Source: Methylocystis sp051061285 (lineage in GTDB: Bacteria; Pseudomonadota; Alphaproteobacteria; Rhizobiales; Beijerinckiaceae). Taken from it: a DNA stretch of 64,000 bases. Within the stretch, counting starts at the first letter, position 1. Each line of letters opens with the position of its first letter. Location of the stretch: assembly GCF_051061285.1 (NCBI RefSeq), contig NZ_JBPFEA010000048.1, positions 186,001-250,000 on the forward strand, given 5' to 3'. The position numbers and the translations under genes were made by a program. This document shows, in pieces, positions 33,734 through 42,913 of this stretch. The notes beneath the pieces are model-generated. The model made no database searches. It was given only the letters and a program-made list of their open reading frames with translations, and had not been told where the DNA came from.

Positions 33734-36514
33734 ATGCTCGAAGACGTCCTGGCGCCCGCGCCGCTTGAAAATCTGCAAGAGCACGCGCCATCGATTCAGG
33801 CGGCCGCGACGCGTTCCACATGCCCTTACTGCGGCGTCGGTTGCGGCGTGCTCGCGTCCGCAAATGGCGCCGACGTGATTGGCGATCCGGCCCATCCCGC
33901 AAATTTCGGCCGGCTCTGTTCCAAGGGCTCAGCTCTCGGCGAAACGCTTGGGCTGGAGGGGCGCCTTCTCTATCCGATGCGTCGTCAGTCTGACGGCGCC
34001 TTCGCGCGCGTGAGTTGGGATGCGGCGCTGGACGAAGCCGCGGAGGGATTTCGCCGCATCGTCGACCAGCACGGTCCCGACGCCGTCGCGGTCTATCTCT
34101 CCGGTCAACTGCTGACCGAGGACTATTACGTCGCCAACAAGCTGATGAAGGGCTTTATCGGCTCCGCCAACGTCGACACCAATTCGCGCTTGTGCATGGC
34201 CTCCACGGTCGCGGGCCACAAGCGCGCCTTCGGCGCCGACGTCGTGCCCGGCTGTTACGAGGATCTGGACGAAGCCGACCTCATTGTGCTCGTCGGCTCC
34301 AACGCCGCCTGGTGTCATCCCATTCTGTTCCAGCGCATCATGCGCAACAAGGAGGAGCGCGGCGCCAAGCTCGTCGTCATCGATACGCGCCGCACGGTGA
34401 CGGCGGAAAGCGCCGACCTGTTTCTGCAGATCGCGCCGGGCGCGGATCAGGCGCTGTTTTGCGGCCTCCTCGTCAATCTGGCGAAGGTCGGCGCCTTCGA
34501 CATGGATTACGTCGGCCGCCATACGGCGGGCCTGGAGCGCTCACTGACGGCCGCGCGGCGTCTCGCGCCGTCGATTGCAGCGACTGCCGCGTCGACCGGC
34601 CTGCGCGAGGTCGACATTGCGTCCTTCTTCGGATGGTTCGCGCAAACGCCCCGCACGGTCACGGCATTCTCGCAGGGCGTCAATCAGTCGGCGCAGGGGA
34701 CCGACAAGGTCAACGCCATCATCAATTGTCACCTCGCGACAGGCCGCGTCGGCAAGCCTGGCGCGTCGCCCTTTTCGCTCACGGGCCAGCCCAACGCCAT
34801 GGGCGGGCGCGAAGTCGGCGGACTCGCCAACAGCCTCGCTGCCCATATGCACTTCGAGCCCGCAAACATCGACCGCGTTCGCCGCTTCTGGAATGCGCCG
34901 CGCATGGCGACGCGCGAGGGGCTGAAGGCGGTGCAGATGTTCGACGCCATCGGGCGCGGCGACATCAAGGCGCTGTGGGTCGTCGGAACCAATCCGGCGG
35001 CGTCGCTTCCAGACGCCAATGCCGCACGCGCCGCACTTAGCAAGCTCGAACTCTTCATCGTCTCCGACAATGTGGCGTCGAACGATACGATCAATAGCGG
35101 CGCGCATTTGCTCCTGCCGGCGCAGGCGTGGGGAGAAAAGAGCGGCGCGGTGACGAATTCGGAGCGCCGCATCTCGCGTCAGCGCGCCTTTATGCCTGCC
35201 CCGGGAGAAACGCACGCCGACTGGGCGATCTTCGCGGATGTCGCGCGACGCATGGGCTTTGCAGGTTTTGATTACCGCTCATCCGCAGATGTTTTTCGCG
35301 AACACGCCGCGCTTTCGGCTTTCGAGAATGACGCAACGCGGGCTTTCGACATTGGCGGTCTCGCGCGGCTGAGCGACGCTGAATATGACGCGCTCGAGCC
35401 GACGCAGTGGCCAATCCGCGATGGCGACGGCAAGGGCCGCGCACGCCTCTTCGCCGACGGCGCGTTCTTCTCGCAGGGCGGACGAGCCACATTCGTCGCG
35501 CCAACGAAGCCGACGTTGGCGACCACATTGACGAAGGATTTTCCGCTTCGGCTCAATACCGGCCGCATCCGCGATCAGTGGCACACCATGACGCGCACGG
35601 GCGCGAGCCCCCGCCTTGCGCGACATCTTCCTGAACCCTTTGTCGAGATCCATCCGTCAGACGCGACGGATCTTGGAGTAGAAGACGGCGGCTTCGCTCG
35701 CGTCGCGACGCCCTATGGGAGCTGCGTCTTGCGCGCGGTGGCGACGGATCGTCAGCCCGCCGGGCATGTTTTCGCGCCGATCCACTGGACCGATGAAACC
35801 GCCGCGGATGCGCGCATTGGCGCGCTCGTCGCGCCCTTTTTTGACCCCTTCTCGGGTCAGCCGGAATCCAAGGCGACGCCCGCCATCGTCACCCCTTTGC
35901 GCTTTGCGCGCCAGGGTTTCCTCCTCTCGCGCGGCTCGATCACGCTGCCCGAGGGCGTATGGTGGGCGCGAGTCGCCGTCGCTGATGGCTACGGCTACCG
36001 CGTCGCCGCCGACCTGTCGGATGACGGCTGGACAGACGTCATCCGCGCCGCTGCGGCGAGCGAAGACGTCGCACAATTGATCGATGAGACGACGGGCCTC
36101 TTTTCGGGCGCCGCCTTCGTCGAGGACCGCGCAGCGCTCATCTGGGCTCTGGCGCCTGTTTCGCCATCTTGGGATTTGGCGCTCGAACTCTTCGCCCGCG
36201 ATCGTCTCGATCAGTCAGAGCGGCTGTCGCTGTTGTCCGGTCGCTCGGGCCGACAGCTGTCGGATGACGGTCCGCTCGTCTGTTCATGCTTTAGCGTCGG
36301 CCAAAAGCAAATCGAAGCCGCAATCCAGCAAGGCTGCCGCTCGGCGCCCGCCGTCGGCAGGGCCACCCGCGCCGGCTCCAATTGCGGCTCATGCCGACCG
36401 GAAATTCAACGTCTCATCAAGATTTCTCTCGCCGCCGACTCTGCGATGGATTTGGCGCGAGAGGACCAAACAAGCATGAAAGAAGGAGCACCTGATGAAA
36501 CTGTCGGATTTTAA
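33734..36514 (+). CDS. nasA: Assimilatory nitrate reductase, molybdenum catalytic subunit with C-terminal 2Fe-2S (BFD) domain
   Basis: A 926-aa cytoplasmic enzyme. The N-terminal 4Fe-4S site is C-x2-C-x3-C in CPYCGVGCGV and a distal Cys in GRLCSKGSALG. The Mo-bisMGD domains follow (SRLCMASTVAGHKRAFG, GSNAAWCHPI, SAQGTDKVNAIINCHLATGR, and the C-terminal RLNTGRIRDQWHTMTRTG). The last ~60 residues hold a bacterioferritin-associated ferredoxin-like domain with CSC...CGSC ligands, as in Klebsiella NasA. It reduces nitrate to nitrite. The ATG at 33734 follows GAGG; its 3' end overlaps the transporter gene by 20 nt. Confidence 0.94.
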   Translation: MLEDVLAPAPLENLQEHAPSIQAAATRSTCPYCGVGCGVLASANGADVIGDPAHPANFGRLCSKGSALGETLGLEGRLLYPMRRQSDGAFARVSWDAALDEAAEGFRRIVDQHGPDAVAVYLSGQLLTEDYYVANKLMKGFIGSANVDTNSRLCMASTVAGHKRAFGADVVPGCYEDLDEADLIVLVGSNAAWCHPILFQRIMRNKEERGAKLVVIDTRRTVTAESADLFLQIAPGADQALFCGLLVNLAKVGAFDMDYVGRHTAGLERSLTAARRLAPSIAATAASTGLREVDIASFFGWFAQTPRTVTAFSQGVNQSAQGTDKVNAIINCHLATGRVGKPGASPFSLTGQPNAMGGREVGGLANSLAAHMHFEPANIDRVRRFWNAPRMATREGLKAVQMFDAIGRGDIKALWVVGTNPAASLPDANAARAALSKLELFIVSDNVASNDTINSGAHLLLPAQAWGEKSGAVTNSERRISRQRAFMPAPGETHADWAIFADVARRMGFAGFDYRSSADVFREHAALSAFENDATRAFDIGGLARLSDAEYDALEPTQWPIRDGDGKGRARLFADGAFFSQGGRATFVAPTKPTLATTLTKDFPLRLNTGRIRDQWHTMTRTGASPRLARHLPEPFVEIHPSDATDLGVEDGGFARVATPYGSCVLRAVATDRQPAGHVFAPIHWTDETAADARIGALVAPFFDPFSGQPESKATPAIVTPLRFARQGFLLSRGSITLPEGVWWARVAVADGYGYRVAADLSDDGWTDVIRAAAASEDVAQLIDETTGLFSGAAFVEDRAALIWALAPVSPSWDLALELFARDRLDQSERLSLLSGRSGRQLSDDGPLVCSCFSVGQKQIEAAIQQGCRSAPAVGRATRAGSNCGSCRPEIQRLIKISLAADSAMDLAREDQTSMKEGAPDETVGF

Positions 36515-37757
36515 AAAGGCCGGTCATTGGCCGACGCTGCTTGCGGCCTTCCTCTATTTTGATATCAGCTTCATGGCTTGGGTCTCGCTCGGGCCGTTGA
36601 TGATCTACATCGCCAAAGACATGCCGATTTCCGTCGAGGACAAACTCTCGCTTGTCGCGATTCCGGTTCTCGGCGGCGCCTTCTTTCGCGTTCCGCTCGG
36701 CCTCCTCGCCGACGCGATCGGCCCGAAGATGACGGGCATCCTCGCGCAGGCGATCGTGATGTTCGCCGTATCTCTGGTGTGCGTCTTTGGCCTGAGCAGT
36801 TCGATCGCCATCGCGCTTTTCGGCTTGTCTCTCGGACTCGCCGGCGCCTCCTTCGCCGTCGCCTTGCCGCAGGCGGGCCGCTGGTATCCGCCGCAATATC
36901 AGGGTCTGGTGATGGGCATCGCCGGCGCCGGCAATATGGGCGTCGTGCTCGACACGCTTTTTGCGCCCTCGATCGCCGAGGCTTACGGTTGGCAGACGGT
37001 TTATGGCGTTCTGCTCGCGCTGATGGTCTTGGTGCTGCTCATTTATTCGCTGGCCGCCAAGGACGCGCCCGGCGGCAAAACGACGATTGCTCTTGCCGAC
37101 TACGGCAGAATGCTCGCGGACTCCGACAGCCGCTGGTTCATGTTTTTCTACTTCATCACCTTCGGCGGCTTCGTTGGCCTTGCTTCGGCGCTTCCGCTCT
37201 ATTTCACGACGCAGTATCACGCCACGGGAGTCGCCGCGGGCCTCATGGTCGCGCTGATCGTCGCTTTCGGTTCGGGTTTCAGGCCCGTCGGCGGCTATAT
37301 CGCGGATCGCATCGGCGGGGTGAAGACGCTGTGCTTCCTCTTCGTTCTCGTTTCCGCCTGCTATTTCGCCGTCGCCTTTCTGCCGGCGGGACCGGCCCCG
37401 GCGAAGGGCGTTGCGGGATGGGGTCTGATGCAGCTGCCGCCCGTCGCCTTTGCAGCGGTGGCGCTGTTCTCTGTCGGCGTGCTATCGCTCGGCATGGGCA
37501 ATGGCGCGGTGTTTCAGTTGCTGCCGCAGCGGTTCCGCCGGGAGATCGGCGCGATGACCGGCCTCGTCGGCGCCGCGGGTGGTTTTGGCGGATTTTTCCT
37601 CGCCAGGACGCTCGCCTACTCCAAGGGCGCGACGGGCGGCTTCACCGCCGGGTTCGTCTTCTTCGGTTTCCTTGCGCTGCTCGGTCTCGTGGGTTTGATC
37701 TTCGTTAAGACGCGCTGGCGGACGACCTGGGGCGCCGTTTCCGGCGCGCGAATCTGA
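36495..37757 (+). CDS. narK: Nitrate/nitrite MFS transporter (NarK/NrtP family)
   Basis: A 420-aa, 12-helix MFS protein with the nitrate signature segments: GAFFRVPLGLLADAIGPK, GLAGASFAVALPQAGRWYPP with the conserved AGxGNxG in GIAGAGNMGV, and ALIVAFGSGFRPVGGYIADRIGG plus GAAGGFGGFFL. It imports nitrate for the reductases encoded just upstream. AAGGAG precedes the ATG by 7 nt, inside the overlap with nasA. Confidence 0.92.
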   Translation: MKLSDFKKAGHWPTLLAAFLYFDISFMAWVSLGPLMIYIAKDMPISVEDKLSLVAIPVLGGAFFRVPLGLLADAIGPKMTGILAQAIVMFAVSLVCVFGLSSSIAIALFGLSLGLAGASFAVALPQAGRWYPPQYQGLVMGIAGAGNMGVVLDTLFAPSIAEAYGWQTVYGVLLALMVLVLLIYSLAAKDAPGGKTTIALADYGRMLADSDSRWFMFFYFITFGGFVGLASALPLYFTTQYHATGVAAGLMVALIVAFGSGFRPVGGYIADRIGGVKTLCFLFVLVSACYFAVAFLPAGPAPAKGVAGWGLMQLPPVAFAAVALFSVGVLSLGMGNGAVFQLLPQRFRREIGAMTGLVGAAGGFGGFFLARTLAYSKGATGGFTAGFVFFGFLALLGLVGLIFVKTRWRTTWGAVSGARI

Positions 37758-37771
37758 GCCGAGGAACAGCC

Positions 37772-39478
37772 GTGTCGGTCCGCGTCGTTCATGATCTTCG
37801 AATCGAAGCGGGCTTTGCGACGCAAAAAGGCCGACGGCCCGACAATCAGGACTATGTCGGATTTTGCCTGGGTTCAGGCGGCGCCGGTGCCTTGCAGGGC
37901 GTCGTCGCCGCCGTCGCCGATGGCGTCGGCGGCCACAAGGGCGGACGCGCGGCGGCTGAGACCGCTGTCCGCGCCTTCGTCGACGGCTACTATGCGCAGC
38001 CGGAGACTTTGGGGGTCAGTCGCGCCGCCGCCCGTTCACTCGAAGCGGCCAACAGCTGGATCGCCGCTCAGTCGAGAGTCGATCCTTCGTTGGAAGGCAT
38101 GGCGACGACGTTCAGCGCCCTGATCCTGTCGCGCCGAACGGCCTTTATTCTCCATGTTGGCGATACGCGCGTCTACCGACTCGCTGGCGCCAACCTCGAA
38201 AGACTGACGAAAGATCACACTATCGGTCGCGGCGATTTCGCCCATGCGCTTCTTCGCGCGGTCGGTTTCGACGATGCGCTTTTGTTTGACCAAGGAATGC
38301 ATAGTCTCAATATCCATGATCGATTTCTGCTGTGTTCGGACGGCGTTCATGGCGTGTTGCCGGACGCGAAGCTGCGTGCGCTGCTCGCCGAAAGGGGCGG
38401 GCCGCAGGAAACGTCGGAGAGGATCGTTCAGACGGCGCTCGAGGCGGGTAGCCATGACAATGTCACTGCGCTTGTCGTTGACGTCGTCGATGTGCCGCCC
38501 GCCGACGAGCGCGCCCTGTCGCGCGCTTTCGCGGCCTTGCGGATTGGCGAGCTGCCGGCGATCGGAGATCTTGTCGACGAGTTTCGAATTGACGGCCTTC
38601 TCTCCGAAGGGCGCTACAGTCGGCTGATGCGGGCGACGGATACGCAGAACGGAAATGCGGTCGTTTTGAAATTTCCGCATCCGCACGTCGCCAATGACGC
38701 GGCCTACCGGCTCGCCTTCGTCAATGAAGCCTGGGTTGCGGCGCGGGTGAGAAGTCCGTTCATCGGCGAAGTCGTCGAGCTGCTCCCGGGCAGACAAAGC
38801 CGGCTGTATTCGGCGATGCCATATTACGATGGCGAGACGTTGGAGCGGCGGCTGCGGCGCGAACCGCGCATCGACCTTGCTGAGGGCGCCTCGATCGCGA
38901 CGCGCCTGTCGCGCGCCATCGCGACCCTGCACCGCTGCGGCGTCATCCACCGCGACATCAAACCGGATAATGTTATATTGCTCAGGGATGGCGGGCTGCG
39001 CCTCGTCGATCTCGGCGTCTGTCGTGCGCCAAACCTCGAGAACTTGCCGGAAATACACGCGCCAGGCACGCCGAGCTATATGGCGCCGGAGCTTTTCGAC
39101 GGCGCCGCCGGCGACGAAGCGTCGGATCTTTATGCGCTCGGCGTGACGGTCTATCGCATGTTCAGCCGTTGCTATCCTTACGGTGAAATCGAGCCCTTCA
39201 GCCGACCGCGCTTCGCCAAGCCGCCGCCGCTCGCCCACAAGAGACCCGACCTTCCGTCCTGGCTCGACGCCGCCATCCTCAAAGCGATGGCCGTCGAGCG
39301 CGCCGATCGCTTCGGCGACGTGTTGGAGTTTGCCTTCGAGCTTGAAAACGGCTCGGCGCGCGCGCAGCCGTTGACGCTGCGCAAGAAATCCCTTTACGAA
39401 CGCAACCCTGTCGTGTTCTGGCAAACGCTCTGTTTGCTGCTGGCGCTCTTGTTGGCGGTCGCGCTTTTCTATCGCTAG
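37772..39478 (+). CDS. Fused PP2C phosphatase - Ser/Thr protein kinase with C-terminal membrane helix
   Basis: A 568-aa protein. Residues ~10-240 form a PP2C domain with the metal ligands in PDNQD, VADGVGG (48-54), HVGDTRVYRL, CSDGVHGVL and HDNVTALVV. Residues ~270-535 form a Hanks-type kinase: the glycine loop is degenerate (LLSEGRYSRL), the lysine is K300 in AVVLK, the catalytic loop is HRDIKPDN (393-400), the metal motif is DLG instead of DFG (413-415), and APE is present. A single helix at 548-566 anchors it. It follows the nitrate transporter by 14 nt, starts with GTG after GAGGAA, and is likely part of the nitrate operon, perhaps regulating uptake. Confidence 0.9.
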   Translation: MSVRVVHDLRIEAGFATQKGRRPDNQDYVGFCLGSGGAGALQGVVAAVADGVGGHKGGRAAAETAVRAFVDGYYAQPETLGVSRAAARSLEAANSWIAAQSRVDPSLEGMATTFSALILSRRTAFILHVGDTRVYRLAGANLERLTKDHTIGRGDFAHALLRAVGFDDALLFDQGMHSLNIHDRFLLCSDGVHGVLPDAKLRALLAERGGPQETSERIVQTALEAGSHDNVTALVVDVVDVPPADERALSRAFAALRIGELPAIGDLVDEFRIDGLLSEGRYSRLMRATDTQNGNAVVLKFPHPHVANDAAYRLAFVNEAWVAARVRSPFIGEVVELLPGRQSRLYSAMPYYDGETLERRLRREPRIDLAEGASIATRLSRAIATLHRCGVIHRDIKPDNVILLRDGGLRLVDLGVCRAPNLENLPEIHAPGTPSYMAPELFDGAAGDEASDLYALGVTVYRMFSRCYPYGEIEPFSRPRFAKPPPLAHKRPDLPSWLDAAILKAMAVERADRFGDVLEFAFELENGSARAQPLTLRKKSLYERNPVVFWQTLCLLLALLLAVALFYR

Positions 39479-39597
39479 GAGCGCGTAGGGAATCTCCTTG
39501 AGCCGGGCGATTTCCGGCGTTCATGGCTTGTGCGTCGGCGCACAGCGCCAGCGCGCGTCTCTCCTTAACTTCTGATTAACGCAGAAAGGAGAACGTC

Positions 39598-39726
39598 ATG
39601 GGACCGATCATCACGACAGGAATTTTCGGAGTCGTCGCCATCGCATTGGCCGCCGAAGCGCTCAACATCGCCATGGCCCTTGGCGAATTCAGTCACGTCG
39701 CCGCCTATAATGCGGGGCTCTTCTGA
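39598..39726 (+). CDS. 42-aa small membrane protein
   Basis: A short ORF with an excellent ribosome site (AAAGGAG 5-6 nt before the ATG). The peptide starts MGPIITTGIFGVVAIALAAE, is hydrophobic through residue ~28, and ends GEFSHVAAYNAGLF. It lies 119 nt after the kinase-phosphatase gene. No family is recognised. The ribosome site and amino acid composition make it more likely coding than chance. Confidence 0.55.
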   Translation: MGPIITTGIFGVVAIALAAEALNIAMALGEFSHVAAYNAGLF

Positions 39727-39780
39727 CGCTTCGCAGTAGCGCGCCGGCGGCGGCGCTGGCCGACGCGCATAACGCAATCG

Positions 39781-40629
39781 TCATCGATCGCGGCCGAGCG
39801 CGGGGAAGAAACCTTTACCAACATGCCGGGCGGCGACGTCGCCCAGAAGATCACGCCACATGCGATAGGGATCGTTGAAAACGCCTTCTCCGAGATCCCT
39901 ATCGGCGAGAGCCGCAGCCAAACACGCCATCGCCTGAGGCAAATCATGCGCATTCTCGAGATAGAGAAGCCGCGTTCCGACCGACTCTTCGCCCATCAAC
40001 GACATGGCGGCTGCGATTTCGACATTGTCGCGGCGCCCAAAGGCCACGCCGCAAACGCAGACGAGACAGGTCTCCCAGACGGCCGGGTCGGTCTCGTCGA
40101 TGAAGCCGTGCAAGCCTCTGACGATGGATGCGTAGACCGCCTCTCCCACCGCGGTGATAATCTTTTCAAGTTCAACCTGAACCTTTTCGAGAGCTTCCGG
40201 GAGCTCCGTAGGCGTCGCCATCTGACCTGCGGCCCAGTTGACTGAGAGCTGAAGCAGCTGACCGAGAACGATTTGCGCGGGGGACACGAGTTCGGCAGGC
40301 AGCTCACGCGACAGACGCGAGACGGCGTCCTCCAGCGCCCTATTCAGGCGTACCGCCGCAAGCCGTGAGGACTCGAGGTCCTTCCCGCGCACCAGGCGCG
40401 CCCAGGTTCCCTGGACGCCGATGACCGCATGCATCAGCGACTTGATCTGAGTTATCCACGGCGTTGGCGGATAGGACTTTACGACCACGCCATGCTCGAT
40501 GCGCCAGATTTCGCCGGTCCCGATGAATGTGATCGCCGAGAGCGGCGTCGATGCGAACACCTCGTCGCGATTTGCGCCATAAAGCATTCGGAAGGTGGCG
40601 TTGATCTCGCTGAACGGATCGCTCTGCAT
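39781..40629 (-). CDS. Hypothetical protein of unknown function
   Basis: A ~282-aa soluble protein with no recognised domain. It is mostly helical in appearance, with no signal peptide or membrane helix. Segments include MLYGANRDEVFASTPLSA and ITFIGTGEIWRIEHGVVVKS near the N-terminus and GEESVGTRLLYLENAHDLP toward the end. A Cys pair CLVCVCG is present in the middle. The ATG at 40629 has GGGAGA about 9 nt upstream; an in-frame ATG at 40656 would add nine residues. It stands alone between two gaps without obvious operon partners. Confidence 0.65.
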   Translation of the reverse strand: MQSDPFSEINATFRMLYGANRDEVFASTPLSAITFIGTGEIWRIEHGVVVKSYPPTPWITQIKSLMHAVIGVQGTWARLVRGKDLESSRLAAVRLNRALEDAVSRLSRELPAELVSPAQIVLGQLLQLSVNWAAGQMATPTELPEALEKVQVELEKIITAVGEAVYASIVRGLHGFIDETDPAVWETCLVCVCGVAFGRRDNVEIAAAMSLMGEESVGTRLLYLENAHDLPQAMACLAAALADRDLGEGVFNDPYRMWRDLLGDVAARHVGKGFFPALGRDR

Positions 40630-40794
40630 AGATTTCAGTCTCCCAATATCGGACATCCATCAACAAGACAGCGCGCATCGTATCGCGCGCCGCAATCCTC
40701 AACGTCCAAACATTTAACGCGCGATGTAACATAGCGCCAAGGCAATCCAAAGATTACCAAGGAAACGCCCATTGGCGCGCCGCTTGCGACACCG

Positions 40795-42345
40795 TCATTT
40801 CCAGAACGGGCGGGTATGTTCGAGATCTTTCCAGAGCGCTTTGGCGCCGATCCATCCCAATTCGGCGCGCGCCTGACTCGCCCCGATCATCCAGCCGATG
40901 GCGCGCTGTACCGATGGATCTTCGGCGCCGGGAACATCCGTTCCCGTGAACATGGCTTTCATTGTCGCGGCGTCGTTGAGGTCGCCAAATACGGTCTGCA
41001 GCTTCTTAAGCCGCTTCAAGAAAGGATCGATTCGTTTCTCCGGATATAAGGAGCAAAAGAACTCGACTGCATAGCGCAGCTTTTTGAGTTCTTTGCGCAG
41101 CTCGTGGCGCTGTTCGACGGTCAGCGTCGCAAGTCCCTGAGCGTGCTTGGCGGTCTTCTTCCAGCGCTTGTTGAGAGACTGGCGCGCTAACGCCGCAACC
41201 GGCGCCGCCAGCCGTTCGGTCTGGCCGAAATCCTGCGCGACAAGCCAGCCACGCGTCTCGACGAACCGCGCAAGATCAATGAGGAACGCCTGCACGCGCG
41301 CGCCGGCGAGAAGCTTGCGCAGCTGCTCGCGCCGTTCTCGCGCCTGCCGCGCGACCACATCGGCGAGGGCCGAAAGTCCAGGCTCGTCGGGATGAGTTTC
41401 GGCTTCCCGCCGCGCCATGTCGTTCGCCACCACATCGAGATCCCTCAGGCTCCCCACCTCCCGGCCAAGCCAACGGGCCTCGCCATCGAGCCGTTTCATC
41501 ACCGCATTTCCCAACACGGAAGCATAGACCGAGAACGCGCTGCGCAACCGCCGCAGGCCGACCCTCAGCTGATGCGGTCCTTCGTCGTCGTCCAGCTGGC
41601 GAACGACGAGCACATTCGTGGCGATCTGATCGAGGCATTCGCGCAAGACGTCACGCGCCGCTTGCTCGACGGTTTGCGCCGGATCGAGCAAAATATTTTG
41701 AGCGTTGCGGGGCGCGAGAGGCTGATCGATCCGCCCCTCTTCGGCTAACAAATAGCCGCGGGCGGCCTTGGATAGTCGGGAGAACTGCAACCCGCCATCG
41801 GGAACCAGGATCAGCGCAATGTCGAACAATCCGCTTGCATTGCCTGTGAGGAGTTCGATTTCCAACTCGGAGAGTTCAGCAGAGCGTTCGCCGGCCCGAA
41901 CTTCGCCAATGTCGAGCGCGAGCTCCGCGCGCGTGCCGTCCGAAAGCATCAGCTCGCTCGTCCTGCGCGTGATCACCGTCTCGCAAACGGGCTGAAGCGG
42001 GGCGCCGTTGACGCGGTCAACGATCTCCTCCCGAATCGATGAGTCAGAAATTGCATCGAGACACAGACGTCCGCCGGGCGCCGGGTTCTCTACCTCGCCG
42101 ACCTGCGATAGGCCGCCATGCAAGGTCGCCCTGGTTTTTACGCCCTGAATCCACCGCCGCCCATCGCGCCTGAGCCTGAGCGCAATTCCCGCTTTGTTCA
42201 GTGCGTGCTCGGGCGTATCGAGATAAATGCTTCTGAGCGTTCTCGTTACAGGAGCGCCGTGAGCCAGCTTCGATGCCTTCACGCGCGCCCAAATCTCACT
42301 CGACTTTGTCTTGTCCAGCAGGAGTTTTAGCTCGATCTCGCTCAT
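40795..42345 (-). CDS. CYTH-CHAD domain protein (inorganic triphosphatase/polyphosphate-binding)
   Basis: A 516-aa protein. The N-terminal CYTH domain (residues ~1-200) has the ExExK motif as EIELKL and conserved R/K strands (LRSIYLDTPEHAL, GIALRLRRDGRRWIQGVK). The C-terminal CHAD domain (residues ~225-510) has HQLRVGLRRLRSAF and ELRKELKKLRYAVEFF, the conserved His and basic helices that bind polyphosphate. CYTH enzymes hydrolyse triphosphate. With the PPK2 enzyme at the left of the window it suggests active polyphosphate metabolism, though the two genes are far apart. Confidence 0.92.
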   Translation of the reverse strand: MSEIELKLLLDKTKSSEIWARVKASKLAHGAPVTRTLRSIYLDTPEHALNKAGIALRLRRDGRRWIQGVKTRATLHGGLSQVGEVENPAPGGRLCLDAISDSSIREEIVDRVNGAPLQPVCETVITRRTSELMLSDGTRAELALDIGEVRAGERSAELSELEIELLTGNASGLFDIALILVPDGGLQFSRLSKAARGYLLAEEGRIDQPLAPRNAQNILLDPAQTVEQAARDVLRECLDQIATNVLVVRQLDDDEGPHQLRVGLRRLRSAFSVYASVLGNAVMKRLDGEARWLGREVGSLRDLDVVANDMARREAETHPDEPGLSALADVVARQARERREQLRKLLAGARVQAFLIDLARFVETRGWLVAQDFGQTERLAAPVAALARQSLNKRWKKTAKHAQGLATLTVEQRHELRKELKKLRYAVEFFCSLYPEKRIDPFLKRLKKLQTVFGDLNDAATMKAMFTGTDVPGAEDPSVQRAIGWMIGASQARAELGWIGAKALWKDLEHTRPFWK

Positions 42346-42377
42346 GTGACGAATTTATATCATTTTTGTAGCGGCGC

Positions 42378-42398
42378 GTAGCGCTCGACAGGCGCTAC
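42378..42398. other. Intergenic perfect hairpin
   Basis: GTAGCGC (42378-42384), loop TCGACAG, GCGCTAC (42392-42398). It lies between the small gene at 42422 and the CYTH-CHAD gene, with no T-run on either strand. It may weaken read-through or stabilise an mRNA end. Confidence 0.4.
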
Positions 42399-42421
42399 CG
42401 CGGCGGGTCGGTCCGGAGCGA

Positions 42422-42604
42422 CTATGGCTGTTTTTGGTCGGACCCTTTTTTCTGCTTCTTTTTCTTCAGCACGATGGTCAGCTTATCGCCTCTTTTTGAC
42501 ACCTCTACAGATTTCAACAGGCTCTCTCCAAGAGAGATGCCGCCGCCGACAGCCTCAATCCACTGCTGCAAAATTTCCGCTTCGGTTTTGTCGCTATCTG
42601 TCAT
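42422..42604 (-). CDS. 60-aa charged small protein
   Basis: The peptide begins MTDSDKTEAEILQQWIEAVG, continues with GISLGESLLKSVEVSKRGDK and ends in a Lys-rich tail (KKKKQKKG). AAGAGGA lies 4-5 nt before the ATG. No family is recognised. Composition and ribosome site support coding. It may be co-transcribed with the CYTH-CHAD gene 76 nt downstream. Confidence 0.5.
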   Translation of the reverse strand: MTDSDKTEAEILQQWIEAVGGGISLGESLLKSVEVSKRGDKLTIVLKKKKQKKGSDQKQP

Positions 42605-42676
42605 GTCGTCCTCTTGAATGCGTGGCTTTGCATGGAATTGATGGTCTGAGCCAAGTGTGCATCGGCCAACGATCGA

Positions 42677-42913
42677 TTACAGACCCAAGTTATTCGCCTG
42701 ACGAAGCAGAATGGCAACGTCATAAATGGCGAGAACCGCAGCTTGGTCCTCTTGTTTTCGGGTGACCGCTATGAAAGCGCCTACCGTCAAATCTCGTATT
42801 GTCGCCTCGGGGCAATCGCCATGGACGTGAGCGAGCAGCTTCTCGCCACAAAATCCTTCGGAGGCGCGGCGAATAAACCGCGCCGCGATTGAACGGCGTT
42901 CAGCGCTAAACAT
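42677..42913 (-). CDS. Possible small hypothetical protein (78 aa)
   Basis: The frame reads MFSAERRSIAARFIRRASEG at the N-terminus and later LTVGAFIAVTRKQEDQ and VLAIYDVAILLRQ, a natural-looking mix of residues without a domain. The start region lacks a clear ribosome site; a longer TTG-initiated version reaches 42958. Support is only moderate. Confidence 0.35.
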   Translation of the reverse strand: MFSAERRSIAARFIRRASEGFCGEKLLAHVHGDCPEATIRDLTVGAFIAVTRKQEDQAAVLAIYDVAILLRQANNLGL

